A stretch of 8,578 nucleotides of DNA, taken from contig CAUCBQ010000090.1 in assembly GCA_958441075.1 (NCBI GenBank), positions 1 through 8,578 of the forward strand, written 5' to 3'. This document shows positions 4,782 through 8,578 of this stretch, piece after piece. The notes below the pieces were generated by a model. It was not told the DNA's origin and searched no databases. It worked only from the letters and a program-made list of their open reading frames with translations. The number at the start of each line of letters is the position of its first letter. The first letter of the stretch is position 1. Source of the DNA: an uncultured Clostridiaceae bacterium. GTDB taxonomy: Bacteria; Bacillota; Clostridia; Lachnospirales; Lachnospiraceae. The translations under genes and the position numbers were made by a program.

Positions 4782-7707
4782 TGAACTGAAAGAAGTTGTA
4801 AAAGAATTTTTAAAAAAGCTTTTTTCCTCCAGGCTTTTTGCCCTGGCAGTACTCTTTACCCTGATGTATGCGGGACTGATTGGAAAGCTGTTTAACCTGC
4901 AGATTATTCATGGAAATGAATATCAGCAATCCTATATGCAGCGTACGGAAAAGATGGTTACTACGCCGGGAACACGTGGAAATATCTATGACCGCAGCGG
5001 AAACCTTCTCGCTTACAATGAGTTGGCTTATTCGGTTACTCTTCAGGATTTGGGTGATTATCCAAAGCCGGCAGACCGAAATGCCATGATTTACCGTCTG
5101 GTGACAATTTTGGAGCGGAGAGGAGAAAAGGTAGAAGGGAAGCTGGAAATTGCTATAAACGAGCAGGGTGAAATGTATTTTACCACTGCCTCCAAAGCTG
5201 CCCATAAGCGCTTTCTGCTCAATTTCTATGGGATCAATTCTGAAAAGCTGGACGATGCCAGCGGACGTTATCGTTCAGATATTACAGCCAGAGAGGCATT
5301 TGAACTGAAAAAAAGCTCCGGCCGGGATGGCTATAACCTGAATGATATGAAGGATGAGGAGGGCAATCCCATGGAGCTGCCTGATCAGACAGCTCTTGAT
5401 ATGATAAATATTATCTATACAATGAAGCTTACTGAGTATCAGAAATATGAAAGCACTACTGTAGCCACCAATGTAAGCCGGGAAACCATGACGGAAATCC
5501 ATGAAAATGCAGCTGATTTAAAGGGGGTTTCTGTGGAAGAAAGCTATATCCGCGTTTACAATGACAGTCTGTATTTCTCACCTATTATCGGATATACGGG
5601 AAAGGTTCAGGAGGAACAGGTAAAACGCCTGAATGAGCAGTGGAGAGAGGAAGAGAACAAAACAGGGAAAAGCCTTACAGAAGAGGATGAAAAATACAAT
5701 CTCAATGATGTGGTGGGACGTATTGGTATTGAACAGTATATGGAGCTGGAGCTTCAGGGCGAAAAAGGCTATACCAGAATGTATGTGGATAATATGGGAC
5801 GCCCAAGAGAAGTAATCGAGCAGCAGGATGCCAGGGCGGGAAATGATGTGTATCTGACCATTGACCGGGATCTTCAGATTGCCGTCTATAAGCTTATGGA
5901 GCAGCAGCTGGCAGGAATTATTACCCAGCATCTTGTAAATGAGGATGTGGACCCTGCTGCTGTAAAGGATGGCTCTAAAAAGCCAATACCTGTCAAGAAC
6001 GCCTATTATCAGCTTATCAACAACAATGTTCTTTCATTGGAGGCAATGGCCGGTCCTGAGGCTTCCTCTGTGGAACAGAAGATTTACAATACTTATATTT
6101 CATCCAAAAACCAGATTCTTTCCGATATAAAAAATGAACTTTTAAGTCCTCATGCCAGAGTGATGAATGACCTTCCGGAGGATATGAAAAGCTATATGAA
6201 CTATATTTACAGCTTTTTAGCTTCTGAAGAAACGGGCATTATCAAGAGGGATAAGATTGATACGGGCTCAGAGGAATATCTTTTATGGAAGGAAGGCGCC
6301 ATCAGTCTCAGGGATTATATCTACAGCGGTATATCCGGTAATTGGGTTGATACAACGAAGCTGGATTCTGAAAGCAAGTATTCCAATGCAGACGACAGCT
6401 TTGCACAGCTTGTTGACTATATTGGCGCTCATTTGGAAGAAGATGGAAAGTTTACCAAGCGTATGTTTCGCTATCTGATAAATGATGAGGTAATCAGAGG
6501 CAGCGAACTTTGTCTTGCGCTCTTTGATCAGGGGGTACTGGAGCCGGATTCCGGAGCGCAGGCGGCCCTGGCAGGAGGAGACAGCATTTATGCCTACAAC
6601 TTTATCAAAAAGAAGATTTCCAATTTGGAGCTGACCCCTGCACAGCTGGCTCTGGACCCCTGCACAGCCGGAGCTGTTGTGACGGACGTACGCACCGGAG
6701 AGGTTCTGGCCCTTGTTTCTTATCCAAGCTATGACAATAACAAGATGTCCGGCAGCGTAGACGCGGCGTATTTTGCAAGGCTGCAGAACGATATGTCCAA
6801 TCCTCTCTATAACAACGCCACCCAGGCCATTAAGGCTCCGGGATCGACCTTTAAGCCCATTACTGCGGTGGCTGCTCTGGAGGAGGGGGCAATATCCCTT
6901 ACGGATACCATTGAGTGTACCGGCTCCTATGATCTGTCCAGCCCGCCGATTAACTGCTGGATCTTTCCGGGACGTCATGGGGTAGAGGATATTGTTACAG
7001 GAATCCAAAATTCCTGCAATGTTGTGTTTGCAGAGCTTGGCCACCGTTTAAGCCTCAGGGAGGACGGCAGCTATTCTCCTGAGAAGGGACTTGAAACGAT
7101 CCGCAAATACGCATCCATGTTCGGACTGGACCATACCTCCGGTATTGAGCTGCCGGAAACAGAGCCGCATCTGACAACCGAGGACCCGGAGCGTTCCGCC
7201 ATGGGACAGGGAACCAACTCATACAGCAATGTGCAGCTTTCCCGTTATATTTCTGCTGTGGCAAACAGGGGGACGGTCTTTGAACTGAGCCTTCTTGACA
7301 AGCTTACAGATTCAGACGGAAACCTGATCGAAGATTATACACCTGAGACCAGCTCTCAGATTGAGGCGAAGACCTCCACCTGGGATGCAGTTCAGTCCGG
7401 TATCCGCCGTGTTGTTACAGAGGGATCTGCCAAAAGCGTATTCGCAGGCTCTCATGTAGAGGTGGCGGGAAAGACGGGTACTGCACAGGAAGACCGGAGC
7501 CGGTCCAACCATGCCTTTTTCGTTTCCTTCGCTCCCTACGCCAATCCGGAGATCGCTGTAACGGTCAATATTCCCTATGGCTATGCGGGAACGAACGCAG
7601 CCTCTCTTGGAAAACAGATTTATGAATATTATTACGGTTATACAAGCTTTGAACAGATTGTGGGCTCAGGTGCTTTAAGTGCATCCAGTGAGTCCGCTGT
7701 AGACTGA
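4774..7707 (+). CDS. mrdA: Penicillin-binding protein 2, class B transpeptidase with large insertion
   Basis: This is the elongation-type peptidoglycan transpeptidase that cross-links new side wall, anchored in the membrane with its catalytic part outside. The 977-residue protein has a single anchor helix (about 19-41), then the PBP dimerisation/pedestal domain with GTRGNIYDRSGNLLAYNE (about 67-84) and VVGRIGIEQYMELELQG (about 312-328). LTID (361-364) normally leads into the transpeptidase domain, but about 235 extra, mostly helical and charged residues follow before GAVVTDVRTGEVLALVSYPSYDNN (from 633). The catalytic motifs are intact: STFK with nucleophile Ser691 and Lys694, SCN (Ser747-Asn749), and KTG (Lys900). 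Cys715 and Cys728 could pair. E. coli PBP2 has 633 residues, so this one is much longer. Position after mreCD and before minC supports the PBP2 role over a division or spore PBP; there is no PASTA domain. Confidence 0.94.
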   Translation: MFDELKEVVKEFLKKLFSSRLFALAVLFTLMYAGLIGKLFNLQIIHGNEYQQSYMQRTEKMVTTPGTRGNIYDRSGNLLAYNELAYSVTLQDLGDYPKPADRNAMIYRLVTILERRGEKVEGKLEIAINEQGEMYFTTASKAAHKRFLLNFYGINSEKLDDASGRYRSDITAREAFELKKSSGRDGYNLNDMKDEEGNPMELPDQTALDMINIIYTMKLTEYQKYESTTVATNVSRETMTEIHENAADLKGVSVEESYIRVYNDSLYFSPIIGYTGKVQEEQVKRLNEQWREEENKTGKSLTEEDEKYNLNDVVGRIGIEQYMELELQGEKGYTRMYVDNMGRPREVIEQQDARAGNDVYLTIDRDLQIAVYKLMEQQLAGIITQHLVNEDVDPAAVKDGSKKPIPVKNAYYQLINNNVLSLEAMAGPEASSVEQKIYNTYISSKNQILSDIKNELLSPHARVMNDLPEDMKSYMNYIYSFLASEETGIIKRDKIDTGSEEYLLWKEGAISLRDYIYSGISGNWVDTTKLDSESKYSNADDSFAQLVDYIGAHLEEDGKFTKRMFRYLINDEVIRGSELCLALFDQGVLEPDSGAQAALAGGDSIYAYNFIKKKISNLELTPAQLALDPCTAGAVVTDVRTGEVLALVSYPSYDNNKMSGSVDAAYFARLQNDMSNPLYNNATQAIKAPGSTFKPITAVAALEEGAISLTDTIECTGSYDLSSPPINCWIFPGRHGVEDIVTGIQNSCNVVFAELGHRLSLREDGSYSPEKGLETIRKYASMFGLDHTSGIELPETEPHLTTEDPERSAMGQGTNSYSNVQLSRYISAVANRGTVFELSLLDKLTDSDGNLIEDYTPETSSQIEAKTSTWDAVQSGIRRVVTEGSAKSVFAGSHVEVAGKTGTAQEDRSRSNHAFFVSFAPYANPEIAVTVNIPYGYAGTNAASLGKQIYEYYYGYTSFEQIVGSGALSASSESAVD

Positions 7708-7719
7708 TGTCTATACAGG

Positions 7720-7736
7720 AAGAAGGTGATCATATG
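7720..7736 (+). promoter_or_regulatory. Strong ribosome binding site selecting the minC start
   Basis: AGAAGGTGATC (7721-7731) is a long match to the 3' end of 16S rRNA, with its AAGG core seven bases before ATG 7734. The earlier in-frame ATG (7707), which overlaps the PBP2 stop by one base, has no comparable site in front of it. The start at 7734 is therefore preferred, and the protein begins MQSGIVIKSSRAG, as expected for the MinC N-terminal domain. Confidence 0.8.
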
Positions 7737-8396
7737 CAAAGCGGTATCGTTATAAAAAGCAGCCGGGCCGGCATGACTGTGCTGTTGGACCCAAATCTCC
7801 CTTTTGAGGAGCTTCTTACTGCCATTGCAAAAAAATTTAAAGACAGCGCCCGTTTCTGGGGAGCAGTTCAGATGACCCTTACGCTGGAAGGCCGCAGTCT
7901 GACGCCGGAGGAAGAGCTGGCTGTGGTAAATACCATCACGGAAAACTCCCAGATTGACGTGCTCTGCCTTCTGGATACGGATGCCAAACGGATCGAACGC
8001 TGTGAAAAGGCCCTGAATGAAAAACTTATGGAGCTGAGTGCCCAGACCGGTCAGTTTTACCGTGGAACACTTCGCAGGGGGGATACTTTGGAATCTGAGG
8101 CCAGTATCGTGGTGATCGGAGATGTAGAGCACGGAGCCAGAATTACAGCCAAAGGAAATGTGATTGTCCTGGGTGAGTTAAAAGGCTCTGTAACAGCGGG
8201 TGTTTCCGGCAATAATCAGGCAGTCGTCATGGCTTTCTCCATGGCTCCTTTCCAGATCCGCATCGGGAGCTGTCAGATTCCAACCAATGAAAAACACCGC
8301 CGGTTCGGCCGCGGGCCTATGATTGCCTGCGCCGAAGACGGTGAAATAACCTTTCGGTCCATAAAAGGCAGGTCTCTTTTTGGAGATATGGGCTGA
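7734..8396 (+). CDS. minC: Septum site-determining protein MinC
   Basis: MinC blocks FtsZ polymer assembly away from midcell and is brought to the membrane by MinD. The 220-residue product shows an N-terminal FtsZ-inhibiting domain (about 1-80), a linker helix (about 84-103), and the C-terminal right-handed beta-helix that binds MinD and dimerises (about 107-180). The latter has YRGTLRRGD (usual form RSGQ), VVIGDVEHGA, KGNVIVLGELKGSVTAG and PFQIRIG. The conserved HAG after the LxG repeat is TAG here. The last 40 residues, including IACAEDGEITF, are also family-like. The gene follows PBP2 by 26 bases and is probably in the same transcript. Length is normal (about 210-230). The start was chosen from the ribosome binding site; a nine-residue longer form from 7707 is possible. 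Confidence 0.94.
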   Translation: MQSGIVIKSSRAGMTVLLDPNLPFEELLTAIAKKFKDSARFWGAVQMTLTLEGRSLTPEEELAVVNTITENSQIDVLCLLDTDAKRIERCEKALNEKLMELSAQTGQFYRGTLRRGDTLESEASIVVIGDVEHGARITAKGNVIVLGELKGSVTAGVSGNNQAVVMAFSMAPFQIRIGSCQIPTNEKHRRFGRGPMIACAEDGEITFRSIKGRSLFGDMG

Positions 8397-8433
8397 TATA
8401 TGTAAAATTTTGCCGAACTGTATTAAATTTTTC

Positions 8434-8480
8434 TTGAATGGAAAAAAATACTGGTAAATTCACAAAATTTAATGTACAAT
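8434..8480 (+). promoter_or_regulatory. Candidate promoter region for minD in an AT-rich gap
   Basis: The 118 bases between minC and minD are strikingly AT-rich compared with the flanking genes. TACAAT (8475-8480) is a good -10; its best-spaced -35 (TGGTAA, 8452-8457) is poor. An alternative is TTGAAT (8434-8439) with the extended -10 TGGTAAATT (8452-8460), at a short 15-base spacing. An AT-only inverted repeat, TAAATT/AATTTA (8455-8460 and 8466-8471, five-base spacer), sits in the spacer of the first candidate. I infer an internal promoter letting minD be made separately from minC; no element is strong enough to be sure. Confidence 0.4.
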
Positions 8481-8503
8481 AGATGGGTAAAGTTAATTTT
8501 TTC

Positions 8504-8509
8504 AGGAGG
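8504..8509 (+). promoter_or_regulatory. Consensus ribosome binding site of minD
   Basis: AGGAGG lies five bases before ATG 8515. It is the strongest Shine-Dalgarno match at this end of the window and fixes the minD start. Confidence 0.85.
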
Positions 8510-8514
8510 TCTAT

Positions 8515-8578
8515 ATGAGTGAAGTCATTGTGATTACTTCTGGAAAAGGCGGGGTAGGCAAGACGACTACTTCTGCCA
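8515..8578 (+). CDS. minD: Septum site-determining protein MinD (N-terminus only)
   Basis: Only the first 21 codons are in the window; they read MSEVIVITSGKGGVGKTTTSA. The deviant Walker A motif GKGGVGKTT with its signature second lysine defines the MinD/ParA ATPase class, and the IVITSGKGGVGKTT context is typical of MinD itself. MinD binds ATP, sits on the membrane through a C-terminal amphipathic helix (not visible here) and recruits MinC. The position straight after minC makes MinD far more likely than ParA, Mrp or FlhG. The gene continues past the right edge. Confidence 0.93.
   Translation, partial: MSEVIVITSGKGGVGKTTTSA

Noticed and set aside
6283..7044. Long open frame of 253 codons on the minus strand
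   Set aside because: It is antisense to the PBP2 catalytic domain, with no family features or plausible start signal; it is a by-product of the codon use of PBP2.
8427..8446. ATTTTTC...GAAAAA hairpin after minC as a terminator
   Set aside because: Six nearly all A-T pairs with a seven-base loop and no clear T run; not stable enough to call.

Overview
The window is a run of chromosomal housekeeping genes, all on the + strand and tightly packed. It looks like an anaerobic Firmicute of the class Clostridia, most likely the family Lachnospiraceae. The reasons are the moderate G+C, strong AGGAGG-type ribosome binding sites, the gene order (miaA, methionine gamma-lyase family gene, DUF4321 gene, radC, mreC, mreD, PBP2, minC, minD), and the very long PBP2 with a large insertion ahead of its catalytic domain. 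The family assignment is an inference from order and protein style, not from a marker gene.

Layout. Bases 1-941 hold nearly all of miaA (tRNA modification), cut at its 5' end by the window edge. Bases 993-2297 encode a PLP-dependent protein of the methionine gamma-lyase family (often labelled 'aluminum resistance protein'; YnbB-like). A short gap (2298-2383) carries a candidate promoter and a GC-rich hairpin, then an 83-residue two-helix membrane protein (DUF4321, 2384-2635). RadC follows at 2685-3380.

From 3412 to 8396 lies the cell-shape and division block. MreC and MreD (elongasome scaffold and membrane partner) are followed by a class B penicillin-binding protein 2 (the peptidoglycan transpeptidase of side-wall synthesis) and MinC (FtsZ inhibitor). 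mreC, mreD and PBP2 overlap by 4 and 8 bases, and mreD and PBP2 use GTG and TTG starts, which suggests translational coupling. After a 118-base AT-rich gap with a candidate promoter, minD begins at 8515 and runs off the right edge.

The main oddity is what is missing. In the related clusters of Bacillus and many Clostridia, mreB sits between radC and mreC, and maf lies just before radC. Here radC is followed 31 bases later by mreC, and only 49 bases separate the DUF4321 gene from radC. I found no mobile element, CRISPR array, tRNA, rRNA or convincing intrinsic terminator, and no sign of a new multi-gene system. The points worth following are the lost mreB/maf, the roughly 235-residue PBP2 insertion, the weak-start coupling, the hairpin upstream of the DUF4321 gene, and the separate promoter region for minD.
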